NCBI GenBank assembly: GCA_003255025.1 | Contig: QANY01006259.1 | Coordinates: forward strand, 737,664-801,663 | Direction: 5' to 3' | From: Datisca glomerata | Lineage: Eukaryota > Streptophyta > Magnoliopsida > Cucurbitales > Datiscaceae | DNA length: 64,000 bases | Shown: one piece after another, positions 44,174-53,905 of the stretch | Layout of the letters: each line of letters begins with the position of its first letter | Numbering within the stretch: position 1 is the first letter of the stretch | The notes under the pieces: generated by a model | Told to the model about the DNA's origin: nothing | Seen by the model: only the letters and a program-made list of their open reading frames with translations | Database searches by the model: none | Translations under genes and position numbers: made by a program

Positions 44174-45150
44174 CTATAACATAACACGGGCAATATGAGT
44201 AAATGATGTTTGTTGATTTTGGCATGATTTGATTTCTTCAGCACATCGCAATGTCCTCTCAATATGGTAACCTCCACCAATACTAACTTCTCTTTCTAAA
44301 TGGCAACAATAGCTCTCAAACACACTTACATTCACATGCAATTTGAATCCCATCATGAACAAAAAATCTATCTCCAATTTGTTCATTTCTTTCGTTGTTA
44401 CTCCCCCAACTCTTGCATAATATGAATTCCGGTAATTCCTGGACCAAACACAACAATTGATATCAGAATCAACTTATAATTTAAAAAAACATTTTTCTTT
44501 AAAATATGTGAATAAAACTTTTATTATTTCTACAATAAATATTTGTTAAAATATAAAAGAAGTAATTCAAATAGTACATTGATCATCCTAAAAAATTACA
44601 ATAAAGTTATTCTATAACAAGCGTTAAGCCTATCTGGGTTGTCCCCCATTATTTCCCCTGTCATAGCTTAGAATGTAAAATATCAAATATCAAAGAAATG
44701 GGAAAAAGAGATGTAGAAAGAGAAGAAGAAAACTCACATGTCTTCAACATACTTAGATGCCAGCATAATTGTGGTAATAAGAAGCCGATGTACATTTCTC
44801 TCATTAATCTTAAACCCAGGATTGATCTGGCAAAATCGATCAATATAAACATAGGCAACCACATACACTGATGGCCCTGCTTTTGTGTACCTAAAGATTC
44901 TCTCTAAATATGACTGAATCGTCATGTCGGGAGCCTCATTCCCATCAAAGATTCGATCTTTGGTGTCTTTTGCCAAAGCCCATCTGCAATTCCTGGAAAT
45001 CCTTTGATTCCTAGCCATGCTCCTTTCAATTAGAGAAGCAAGCACGTTTATCACTAAGGGAGTGTTGGGTCCATCTTCATATGAGTAGCTGTACAGATCA
45101 GATCGAAGCTTTCTGGGTGAAATTGTTTGGGAATTTGAACTTATGGCCAT
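44174..45150 (-). CDS. CYCU1-1: U-type cyclin (P-type, PHO80-like), two exons
   Basis: Plant homologue of the PHO80-like cyclins that bind and activate A-type cyclin-dependent kinases. Exon 1 is 44738-45150 (start ATG at 45148-45150) and exon 2 is 44174-44438. The 299-bp intron has a GTGAGT donor and a TGGTCCAG acceptor and splits the Met codon of VEDM|NY in phase 2. The product is 225 residues, close to the Arabidopsis CYCU1;1 length. The N terminus (MAISSNSQTISPRKLRSDLY) and the cyclin core (TPLVINVLASLIERSMARN, SYLERIFRYTKAGPSVYVVA, YVYIDRFCQ, NVHRLLITTIMLASKYVEDM) are well kept. In exon 2, NSYYARVGGV, NKLEIDFLFMMGFKLHVNVS and FESYCCHLEREVSIGGGYHI complete the fold. No stops or frameshifts. 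A segment of about 10 residues after RISRNCRW looks longer than I expect for the family. The symbol is by resemblance, not proven orthology. Confidence 0.96.
44439..44737 (-). other. Intron of the U-type cyclin gene
   Basis: 299 bp, AT-rich, GT at the 5' side (44736-44737) and AG at the 3' side (44439-44440), no open frame. Confidence 0.92.
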
Positions 45151-45300
45151 CTAATTTCTTTCTGTAATTCAAAAGAGAGGAAATTTGTGAGGGGATTTGT
45201 TTTTTAGAGAGAGAACAGAGGAATGGTTTGGGGGGTTTGTCAAGAAAAGGAGGTGAAGGGAGATTTATATAATGGAAAAGGAAGAATTTTTTTTGAAGAG
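45151..45300 (-). promoter_or_regulatory. Cyclin gene leader and TATA box
   Basis: On the minus strand TATATAAA (complement at 45264-45271) lies 114 bp before the ATG, in CCATTATATAAATCTCCC. Transcription would start roughly 30 bp further on, giving a leader of about 80 bases rich in CT (TCTCTCTAAAAAACAAATCC). Confidence 0.6.
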
Positions 45301-46807
45301 GTTGGTAGTGAAGAGATAGTAATTGAAGGTGAATGAATAAAGAAAGAGAGAAAAGAAAAAGACATTTGAGGGTTTTGTTTTGATGGAGGAAAGGAAGGTG
45401 GGTGGAAGGCCAAGATATAGTATCAAATATATAAAGATACGTGTGCCTCCTCTTTCTAAAGAGAAAGTACAAACAAACCAGCTCAGCTTTCTCCTTTCTA
45501 TATTACAAAACTCTCCCTCTCTCTTCTCTCCACTCACTAGACTGTAAATGTTTAAGGGTCTCGCCGACAGTGGGCTTCAAAGTGGAATGGATGAAATAGA
45601 ATATGATATGTATTTGGATAACTCCGAGTAATTAATTCTAGGTGAATTAAGTTAATTCACGAAATCATGTATCAATTGTTTAAATATTTAAATATTAATT
45701 AAACTAAATTAATAAAATAACTTATTTAATTATTCACAATCAATTAAAACGTAGTTTATGATTTAATCCGTCTAGAAATATTTTTTGAAAAATGTTGGGG
45801 GTTATTGTCGGTGAACTTAGGCTATTTATTTTATTTTGGATAAGGGTATTTTTAGTTACACCAAAAAAATTTCTCTAACCCAATTATTTTATTGAATTGT
45901 TAATCATATTAAAATTTTAAGATTTTCTCCATACACCTTATATTATTCCCAACCTACCCTAACTCTTTACATTCTTTTGGTTCTTCAATCCTTTTTCTAT
46001 AACTTTACATGTCTTTACATTTTATCTCAATTTTTAAAATTATCTTTTGATATCTTTCTCAATTACTATATCTAGTCTCTCGAATTATTTTAACTATCCC
46101 TTTTTCCTTTCATATATTTTTTTTTTTCATTTTTATAAGAGCTTCTTTTCACCCTTTCATATCTCCACGTTATAAAATCACATTTAATGAAAAAGGGTCA
46201 CCTTAGTGGCCATTATATATTTAGAAAAAGAAATTCAGAGTTCAAAAGCTAAAGTAGCTGCATACATAATGGGTATAACAATAGAAATTATCCTTTATCG
46301 TCTCTAAAAGTTTATACTTTTATTGAAAGAGAAAATGATAAATTATCAGCAAAAAAGGAAGGCCGAAGGGGAGGGACAGTGGGGTTAAATCATCAACGAA
46401 ATGATACGAATAGAGTGTCCATATCAAAATATATGAGTCATTCTCCCATCTGATAATGCAGGGGCGAATACCAGAGAAAACTCTCATTTACATTGATGGA
46501 TGCTTGGTATGTATTTTGTCTTTGGCCAAAAAGAAAGAAAATGGCAATAAAAGAGATTGACTTTTTAGCCTTGAGATTTGTGTGTCGGATCTCCCAAGTA
46601 AGATAATAGTACCTGTACTAGTTATTACTAGTCACAACCACACGTGCAATGGTCTTCGACTGATCCATCATGTGCCTTGGTATATCCTTGGATGTTTGCC
46701 ACAATGCAATATTTCTTTTCTCTCTTAAGTCAATATTACAAAATTAAAAACTTTTAACTGTCCCACACTGAATGGTTTTGGACCGGTAAAACCTCAATAA
46801 GTTACTA
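45301..46807. other. Upstream region of the cyclin gene and spacer
   Basis: Pyrimidine-rich on the minus strand as far as about 45540, as often seen upstream of plant genes, then AT-rich. No other gene seen. Confidence 0.4.
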
Positions 46808-46859
46808 CACATCTTTTACCCAATCTAATAATCTATTGATAATTTTTTTTCTTTCTCGT

Positions 46860-46918
46860 AGGTTGAAATTATATTGTCATATTTTTCTTAGAATTTATAA
46901 TATAACTTTGATAAAAAG
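46860..46918 (+). mobile_element. SINE 3' fragment, copy 4
   Basis: GTTGAAATTATATTGTCATA, then TTAGAATTTATAATATAACT and TTGATAAAAAG match the 3' half of the SINE family at 16160 and 39714. The tRNA-like head is not preserved. Confidence 0.5.
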
Positions 46919-49239
46919 ATTAATTTGACTAAATATTAGATGAACCCGTATTTTCAAAAATTTTACAATCTTGGTGAGTACTTCCAATTATCGATTTAGC
47001 ACCGGCTTTTATCCATATACTATTAGGGAAAGAAATAGTGATGTGTGAAATTTAAAAGTTTTTTTAATTAATTTTTTTAAACTATTGTCATATTTAAAAT
47101 TGGTTAAATTTGCTAAATTTTTAACTAGAGTAAATTGATTAGTTTATGAGTTGGAAAAAAATCTAAACGGTTGAAAAAGTACAACAATATATATTGGATG
47201 AAATTGAGGGAAAGAATGTAATGGAGAAGAGTCAAGTCTGAGTCCTATGATACTTGTAGTATACATAAGTAAGACTGAATGAAAAAAATTGTTTCTTTGG
47301 CACAAATTTTAAAATTCAAATATTTCAAAATTGAACGGTTTAGAATGTTTATACGAAATATACATATAGGTATTGTAAATGTTAAGTACAAAGATATATT
47401 ATATTTACAACATATGTAATATATTTATATTAGGTATTTAGTAAATATACTATGTTTAAATATTTATGTTGTACACAGTATATTTATATTATTTTTGTAT
47501 TTAATGTATAAAAACTATTTATGCTAGGTTGATTTAAGAGGGTTAGATATTGTTATATATTAAAGTCGCAATTTACTACATGTAATATTTCACTTTGTCC
47601 ACATTATTTACGTTCTGTAGTTAATGTTCCTACATGATCGTTTACTTAAAACTCGCAGTTTTATGAGCACATACGTAAATATTTGTAAAACTAAATTTCA
47701 ATGAATTTTGAGATTATTGTTAAGTCTGTTTATTCATTAGAAATTTATAAGATAAAGTATTTACAATAGTTTCATTATCAGAATATGAAAATATTGCTTA
47801 ATTAACATAGCTGGAGCATGTACTTTTTTATTAGTGTACTTTGAAAACTCTATGAGAGTGTCAACCTAACTCTGTGAATCATTTAATAAAACAAGATTAA
47901 TTAATCATTAAAAGAGAGCCTACAACCACTAATAGCGATATACGACGTTGTAAAACATCCTTTATACAAGGAAGAGATCCTTCTAGCCAAAAACAGACTA
48001 GAATTTAAAAAACCAACACATGGAATATATAATTACAAAAAACACTACAGATTAATCACAAAAGACTTGCAAAAAAAAGCCAATAATCCAACAAAATGCC
48101 AGTATAGAAAGATAAGTTATTTCTGATGAGCAAGAAAATCATTAGATCTAAATTTAGGAGACAACTACAAATGAAGAAAAAAGCATAAAACCAAAAGGCT
48201 AGATAAAAACTCTCACTGAAGACGGGGAGCAGGCAGACCACCCTCCTCAGTGAGGAAACCAACAAGTGAAAGGAGTACCCTACAAAATTGAGGACACAAG
48301 TTAAAGTTTTATTTACAGAACCATAACTAAAAGCAATTTCTCTAATACAGATCATCCGATGAAAATATTATAGTCAAGACCGGATTATATATATATATAT
48401 ATATNTATATAAAGATCAAAACACGGGGCAAAGAGAATGGGATCAACGCATCCTAACCGTTCATTAAGAAATAAAGGACACAGATGGTTGAAATTGTACC
48501 TCTAGAATCTGAATCTGTAACTATAATCTTTTACTTGAAATCTTACCTTAGGATTTGTTTTTCGTACAAGACGATTGAACAAATAAACATTTATACATAG
48601 CTGCACGTGAATAGAGACCCTCACAAAAGTCACGTAGATGTCAAAAGGATGAGGACAGATCGAATGGCTGAATTGTAATTTTTTTTCCAAACTACTGAAT
48701 TGTGTACGTGAGCAAGAACTAGGGTCCATTTTTCTATGGAAATTAAGCAAATTATTTAATACAATTAAATCACTAGGTCCATCTCAATATAAAGATATAA
48801 TAATATAATTAAAAGTGTACTTGTACATTATATTCATCTGGCCTGCGTAAATATATCTATTCCAATAGAATTGAGATTTTTTATTATTGTCTTTTATCAG
48901 ATTCAAAATTGATGTAAATAATTAAAGACTATATATTTATCGAGAGGGGAAGCTGGGGTCATAGAGCAGCTCAAATGGCCGAAGGAAAATTTTGAGTTGC
49001 CCTATTGCAAAGAAGAAAAATATTTCTGTATTTCTCACGTTAATTGAATATTATAGTTTATTTATTTTTTCAGGAGAGCGAAAACACTTAAAATTTGAAA
49101 ACAAAAAATTCGGGGTGTTAGTTTTGTTATTAAATTAAAAACGACCATTTTTTCATTTAGCATTAAATTTATAGTTTTATTTATTTATATTTTTACCCTT
49201 ATATAATCATTCATCATGTGATACTATGCAATCCAATCA
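46919..49239. other. AT-rich spacer, possible exon remnant near 48.2 kb
   Basis: No intact gene. On the minus strand at about 48215-48282, TTTTGTAG|GG is followed by a short open run ending in FLTEEGGLPAPRLQ and a stop. This looks like a terminal exon of an unknown plant gene. A TA-dinucleotide run at 48385-48410 contains an ambiguous base at 48405. Confidence 0.35.
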
Positions 49240-50220
49240 TGTAACACCCCGATTCTCGATGATTAACCATGTATATAATTTTAACTTAAATTTTTAAATT
49301 GAATCAAACTCTTTTATGAAATTCTCAAATTAAAACTCCTTACCATGAATTAGTAAAACAATACAATGCTTAATTCAATAAAGCTCAATAAATTATATAA
49401 ATCTTCGAAGTAAAGTCAATGTATGAAACCATAATTCATGAAAATACACCCAAAAGCCTAGTTCATAAAACAAAAGCATAAAAAATAATAAACTCTTTAA
49501 ATATCTAAGGTATATGACACTACAAGTGTTAAAAGTAATCATATACTGAAAATTCTAAGTTCTTCTAGTAGTTCAACTAATTATGACAGTCTCTCACTCA
49601 TTCCTACTGCTCGTCATCACCATCTGTATCATAAAAAATTGTGGGAGAGTGAGTATCAGGGAGTACATAGTAAGTAAACAAATGATATAATAAAAAATGA
49701 AATCGTATAACATACTTAATCATGTCATGGTTGAAAATACACATAGTAAACATGTGTCATAAACATGATTATGTAACATGCTTAAATATAATGTGGCTGG
49801 CTATATCCCTCGGTTAACAATCTAACCAGAACTGGTACAAACATGAACATAAACATAAACATTAACATCAACACAAACATAAATATAAACATAAACGTAA
49901 ACGTAAAGCTAAACATGAATATGAACATTGAAGATGAACGTGACAGATTGGGTGATAGTGAAGCTGTCATCCTTTAAGGTTATCAAAACCTCAAAGGCGA
50001 TGAAACATATTGTCTCTTAAAATTACCAAAACCTCAATAACGCAGATATATGATGTCACTTAAGGTTACCAAACCCCAAGAATGATGAGACTGATGACTC
50101 CCAACTGTATAGTTAAAACTTAACATGAGTCATCTATCATTCTTGTTAACTACGGAACATGCCAAAAGTCTACTTCTTACTTGATCTTCACATGATTTAG
50201 TTTAGCTTCATATGGTTAAT
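49240..50220. repeat. LTR-like end and degenerate retroelement sequence
   Basis: TGTAACACCCCGATTCTCGA at 49240 has the form of a common plant Ty3/gypsy LTR start. No matching end could be fixed. The interval contains an ACATAA-type hexamer run (49838-49925) and three related GGTTATCAAAACCTCAAAGG-type units (49975-50085). It probably belongs to the same element as the gag fragment next to it. Confidence 0.35.
49838..49925. repeat. ACATAA-type hexanucleotide repeat
   Basis: About fourteen degenerate hexamers (ACATAA, ATTAAC, ATCAAC, ATAAAC, GTAAAC) in a row. No function is apparent. It is not the plant telomere repeat TTTAGGG. Confidence 0.9.
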
Positions 50221-50442
50221 AATATCCAATGTACGGTTCAGGTGTATTCCTCATATTATCATTCCTCGTCATATTAGCCATCCTCTCTGTTAATTGTTCC
50301 ATCATTTGTTCCATTCGTTGGTCCACAATCTGCCTGATTTGATGTTCTAACTGAACACCATCATCATGCTCAAAAACCTACTTGACTCGCTGCTGTCACT
50401 GTTGATTTCATCACGGTGCCATGAATAATATGGATCAATTTT
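50221..50442 (-). pseudogene. Ty3/gypsy gag N-terminal fragment
   Basis: Reads LEHQIRQIVDQRMEQMMEQL followed by TERMANMTRNDNMRNTPEP. This Glu/Arg/Met-rich helix with a following PEP segment is usual near the start of plant Ty3/gypsy gag. It lies just downstream of the primer-binding site at 50443-50454. Stops near 50364 and 50220 end it. The remainder of the element is absent. Confidence 0.55.
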
Positions 50443-50454
50443 AGCTTTGATACC
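50443..50454 (-). promoter_or_regulatory. Primer-binding site (initiator Met tRNA type)
   Basis: On the minus strand TGGTATCAAAGC, one base away from TGGTATCAGAGC, lies a few bases after the LTR end TTACA. Confidence 0.75.
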
Positions 50455-50460
50455 ACCTAA

Positions 50461-50850
50461 TGTAATGAAAGCCTCGACAAAACCCTAACAATACCAAAAT
50501 TTATTGAATCATGCACGATTACCATCAATTGATCTTCCAAAACCTGTTGAATCCTAAGATTACCAGGATTAGGTAATAATTTTATTGATTCAGAAAGAAT
50601 ACCAAATGTGAAATAAAGAGAGAGTGATTTTCTCATAAAAATATCAAAACTGTCTCAAACAACCGAGTGTAGATGAATTTATACTGTTCTAGACACTCTA
50701 AAACTAAAAGCGATGGAAAATTATGAAAAAAACACAAAATTATGATTAAATTGTATTTCTTGAACCTAAAACTAGGCTGCGATTTAATATCTTATGGGTC
50801 AAGTGGTTCAACCCAAGTCAAAAGTTACATCCTCTGAAAGTTGATCTATG
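50461..50850 (-). repeat. 5' LTR of the Ty3/gypsy fragment (right border uncertain)
   Basis: On the minus strand the block ends CTTTCATTACA before the primer-binding site. It contains CAGTATAAATTC (TATA-like, complement near 50675) and AATAAAATT (poly-A signal-like, complement near 50580). The 5' border, at about 50850, is set only by where LINE homology begins on the other side. Confidence 0.55.
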
Positions 50851-50889
50851 CATGTCACGATCCATTAGCTCCAGAAATTCCAAAACTGC

Positions 50890-52680
50890 ACTATCCGCAT
50901 CCCATCCAGTCCAATGTGTCCTGATAAGGGAAAACACCCGTACTAGCTAGCTGCCAAAGACAGATCTTCTTTAATAGGAAAACCTTCCACAAGAAGTGCG
51001 GGGGAATACAACCTTTAATTCTCTTAGCAAAAGCTCCAAACACCACACCATAACAGTCTCTAATTAATCCCCTTACTGCATAAAACTTTTTCCAAATGCA
51101 ACATCGACATTCAGCTTGAGAGATCCAACATGAGGTGCTCAACAAAGGATGTCCTACATCTGGACGTTGGGGGACGGGGGGGGGGGGNGGGGGGGGGGGG
51201 GGGGGGGGGTAACTCATTTCGCACGTTTGAAATCCACCAAAAAATTATCCAAGCACGGAACAATGGCCGAATCTTCCATATATTTTCTAACGTGCTTTCA
51301 ACTATTCTTCCAAGACCAAATTTTCTAGCAGATAGTTGTCACTCTTTTAAGAGTGCTCGAATCCATGGGGAGAAGGTAAGCTGTAATAAGGTCTAGCATA
51401 GGCCAAGACTGGTAGCATATAGACGTAAATAATAATATGTTGGCATCCCTCCAAATCTTACAAACGGATTTGCAGAAAAATACGGTTTGGGGAGTTAAAT
51501 CTGGTTTAGCACAAAAGAAACGTTTTCATCATTGCCACTTTCCTTCTAAACAAACACAAGTTTGAAGGAATAGTTTCTAGTAAAGCCTCCACATAAATAT
51601 TTTTACTTTGTTTGGAAAATCAGTTAAGTTCTAAAGTTTCTTCTACCACATGAAACCCGAATCTTCACTAGAAGAAACACCCTTTTCAATCAAAGATAGC
51701 TCCAAATGGTATCTACTTCTCATGGAATAAACCTGACTAACAGTTGGAATCTCATATAGAGACCTCTTCGTTCCTATTAACGATTGGAATGGATGGAGCA
51801 ACCTCAACCCCTTCAGGAAAGAGGAAGGAAGACAGAGCCTCTCGGTTCCAACCAGTGTTTTAAAGCAAAGGAGAGATTCAGAGATTTTGGTCACCCACGG
51901 CTGATAAAACAGGCTGGAATATAGATGGCATTGTAAGCCACGGATCCTTAAAATCTCCATCGAACATCCTTGATAAAAATTTCCTTTCCCCATAGAATAC
52001 TAGCTACGATAAAGAAAAGAGGGAGTTCTTTGCCTTGCAATTTAAGAAGTCTGATGAGGGAAAATACTTGGCTTTAAAAATTCAGGCCAGAAAGCTATTC
52101 AGCTAGCGAGAAAGTCTCCAACATTTCCGAACTCAATTTATTACAGAAGTACTTTGGAAGTTGAAATACAATCATTGCATATGTTGGGAGAGCCTGAATC
52201 ACTGCTTTAAAAAGTATTTCTTTAGCCCTAATCAAGAAGTATTTTGCACTCCAAATACTCATCTGATTTCGGGCCTTGGAGATAATGGAATCAAAAAGAA
52301 ATTTTTTATTGGCACCCAAAACTAAGGGGAACTCAAGATACTTTTCATGGCATAAAGTAGTCCTCATTCCCAAAACAATAGCCACTTCTAATTTGCAATC
52401 ACTGGAAGTGTTTGAGAAAAAGTTCATTACCCATTTCTGGATGTTAATACATTGACCAGTAGCCTAAGTAGGTATCAAGAATTTGACTCAAAGCAAGGCA
52501 GTTCCTGTGGTCTGCTTTAATAAAGATGAGAATGACATTGGCGAAGAATAAGTTAGAGATTGGCAAGCTGTTAGGACAAATTGTTTGCTGAAAATAGCTT
52601 TGAATCGTGGAGCTGATACCTTCCATGAACTCTTGCCAATTTCCAAGCTAAAGAACCTAGACTCAATTCTAAACAATATT
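50890..52680 (-). pseudogene. L1-type LINE remnant (RT C-terminal part to RNase H)
   Basis: In minus-strand order: reverse transcriptase (LPISNLFFANVILIF at about 52535-52579, where the FADDS catalytic box has become FANVI), thumb and connection (CHEKYLEFPLVLGANKKFLF, RAKEILFKAVIQALPTYAMI, FQLPKYFCNKL at 52095-52427), the zinc-finger-like zf-RVT stretch (51643-51993), and an RNase H piece (GLIRDCYGVVFGAFAKRI at 50990-51110). Stops and shifts separate all pieces. LINEs of this kind copy themselves by target-primed reverse transcription and are the likely mobilisers of SINEs. The endonuclease half is missing. Confidence 0.85.
51173..51210. repeat. Poly-G tract interrupted by an N
   Basis: About 37 consecutive G with one ambiguous base at 51188, inside the LINE RNase H region. 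Such a run can form G-quadruplexes, but the N suggests that assembly or sequencing slippage is as likely. Confidence 0.9.
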
Positions 52681-53090
52681 CAAACCCTAAATTTGTGTCT
52701 AAAGATTCTGGACTAAATTATAAACATAAAGAAATATTATTTGTAACAAATAAAGAACTTTTAATTTACCCATTTGACTCCAATTGACTTCCCACTTCTA
52801 GGTTAGGGTTGCCAAGTTGTCTTTCTTTCTTGTTATTATTTACTATGCCAAGTCATGCTTCATGCGGGATGCTATGTTAGACTCCACATCATGCTCCATG
52901 TAGGTTGAAAAGTCTAACTTCTTCTTTTTTTAACTAGACATCTCCACACTTGTTTAGGCCTACACTTGCTTCATTAGCCTATTGAGTGCTTAACCCATCC
53001 TCTTTGCTCTAGCTCTTATGATCGGTTTTGGTACTTGAAGTGGATCCATCATTTGAGCTTGTGCAACCAGATTCTCTTCAGCCTTATAGG
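52681..53090. other. Spacer left of the CACTA element
   Basis: No gene seen. It contains repeated GTCATGCTTCATGCGGGATG / ATCATGCTCCATGTAGGTTG units (52852-52910). Confidence 0.45.
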
Positions 53091-53905
53091 AGACACTACA
53101 TTATAATGGTATATTCATTGACATTCTTACATACAGTAAAAAATACACTCAATACTAACATGTCATGCTCAGTCATATCTCATTCTTCACATACATTGTA
53201 ACTGTCTCCTTTTTTCAAAGAGTACCGTAAAAACTTATAAATCCATCCAAAAAAACTTAAAATGCAATAAATCCTTCCATCAAATAATGTTTTCTCACTT
53301 CATCATAAATTAACAACTCTGCATGGATTTCAGAGTTCATTATAATAAATTATGCAGAGTTTCCCATAACATAAACACCTTGCATAGATATGAAGATGTA
53401 ATTAGAAGTTGAATTTATGCTGGTGGCAAAGTAACATAGTTTGTATCAAAATACACAATCATAAATTATAAATGATCTATAGTTACACATTAACTCATTT
53501 CTTGAAATGTGCTTACTATCTTTAAGGCTTTCAACCATATAACGTATACAAAAATGAAACATGCCTTGACTACAACAAACTACCAACTACAGATGCATTC
53601 ATAGACCCCCGCGATAGATTGAGCTTTCCCCTGTGTGACAAGTGAGCTTTCCCCTCACCCCCGCGACAGGTTGAGCTCCTATGTTCCTCGTCGTTCACCA
53701 TCGAGCTCCACCGTTGACTGATCGAGCTCCTCCGTTGTCTCTGTTAGTGTAGGTAGGAAACCACTTCTCTCGTTCTCTCCCGCTCGGTGCTTCATTTTTC
53801 CTCTCTTCTCTTCTCTATATATTTAAATTAGAGAGAATAGTTGGAATTATGCATTTTTCCTCTATTCCTCCCATCTCCTTCAGTGAACTAGGCACTTGTC
53901 TATAT

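Noticed and set aside
44661..45537. Alternative minus-strand frames around the cyclin exon 1 and leader
   Set aside because: They overlap the well-supported cyclin exon or its CT-rich leader in other frames.
48056..48355. A 99-residue hydrophobic minus-strand frame
   Set aside because: No recognisable motif, and AT-rich composition favours chance hydrophobic codons. Only the short terminal-exon-like part is kept, as a low-confidence finding.
49838..49925. Possible interstitial telomere repeat
   Set aside because: The hexamers (ACATAA and variants) do not match TTTAGGG or its complement.
50891..51396. Poly-Pro and poly-Gly open frames on both strands
   Set aside because: They are the two translations of the poly-G tract joined to a LINE RNase H piece.
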